Below are positions 62,058 to 64,000 of a stretch of DNA of 64,000 nucleotides, piece by piece. This DNA is from JBEBGV01 sp040081265 (GTDB lineage: Bacteria > Acidobacteriota > Vicinamibacteria > Vicinamibacterales > UBA2999), in assembly GCA_040081265.1 (NCBI GenBank), contig JBEBGV010000014.1, positions 20,919-84,918 on the forward strand. The letters run 5' to 3'. The notes below the pieces were generated by a model. The model was not told the DNA's origin and made no database searches. It saw only the letters and a list, made by a program, of their open reading frames with translations. A program made the position numbers and the translations under genes. How positions within the stretch are numbered: position 1 is the stretch's first letter; each line of letters starts with the position of its first letter.

Positions 62058-64000
<1,943 letters not shown>

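Overview
The window is 64 kb of high-GC bacterial chromosome with one tRNA and one pseudogene, densely packed and without phage genes, integrases or transposases. Several features point to an acidobacterium, most plausibly Vicinamibacteria: a VWFA-related protein of the acidobacterial type, a DUF1800/DUF1501 pair, secreted proteins of unknown function, and many copies of a hairpin repeat (GCCGGGTC-n-GACCCGGC followed by CTACGTACG). This taxonomic placement is inference; no rRNA gene is present.

Left arm (1-7.5 kb): genes for methanofuran- and methanopterin-type C1 cofactors. The 3' part of an MfnE-like kinase and an MfnB-like synthase make the furan moiety. A tightly overlapping operon (2142-7532) follows, coding for a pterin carbinolamine dehydratase, a dihydropteroate-synthase-like protein, PabB, PabA, DUF447 and beta-RFAP synthase. 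Together these supply 4-aminobenzoate and join it to ribose phosphate, the committing step of tetrahydromethanopterin synthesis. A RimK-like ATP-grasp ligase at 12.4 kb could modify the same cofactor.

7.5-14.6 kb: a lysine-rich histone-like protein, a VOC protein, a B12-binding-type radical SAM protein, a dicarboxylate symporter, the ATP-grasp ligase, tRNA-Leu(CAG) and an AroQ chorismate mutase.

14.6-21.8 kb: a candidate RiPP (azole/azoline peptide) cluster. It holds an NTP_transf_5 protein, a SagB-type dehydrogenase, a 64-residue candidate precursor, a ThiF-YcaO fusion that lacks an N-terminal leader-binding domain, a divergent DUF692 (MNIO-like) protein that has lost most expected metal ligands, and a PqqD-HPr-kinase fusion. 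This is the best candidate for an undescribed system here.

21.9-53 kb: mostly metabolic, envelope and secreted functions. These include a glutamate-synthase-like FMN protein, a membrane/cell-surface glycan group (24.5-28.1 kb), a YcaQ-like glycosylase, a MauE-thioredoxin fusion, glutathione peroxidase, alpha-glucan phosphorylase, DUF1800/DUF1501, the VWFA protein, an M24 peptidase, HtrA, CYTH, and a MurU/AmgK-like pair that probably recycles cell-wall sugars. A decayed kinase-like gene and a cluster of hairpin repeats lie at 49.4-50.9 kb, followed by a sugar isomerase and AsnRS.

Right arm (53.2-64 kb): the conserved translation/RNA block rimO, rimP-nusA-infB-rbfA-nrnA-truB, rpsO and pnp (cut by the window end).

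A theme across the window is interaction of the hairpin repeat with genes. It lies in frame inside pabB and the amgK-like gene, forms the tail of rbfA, and supplies the stop codon of three other genes.
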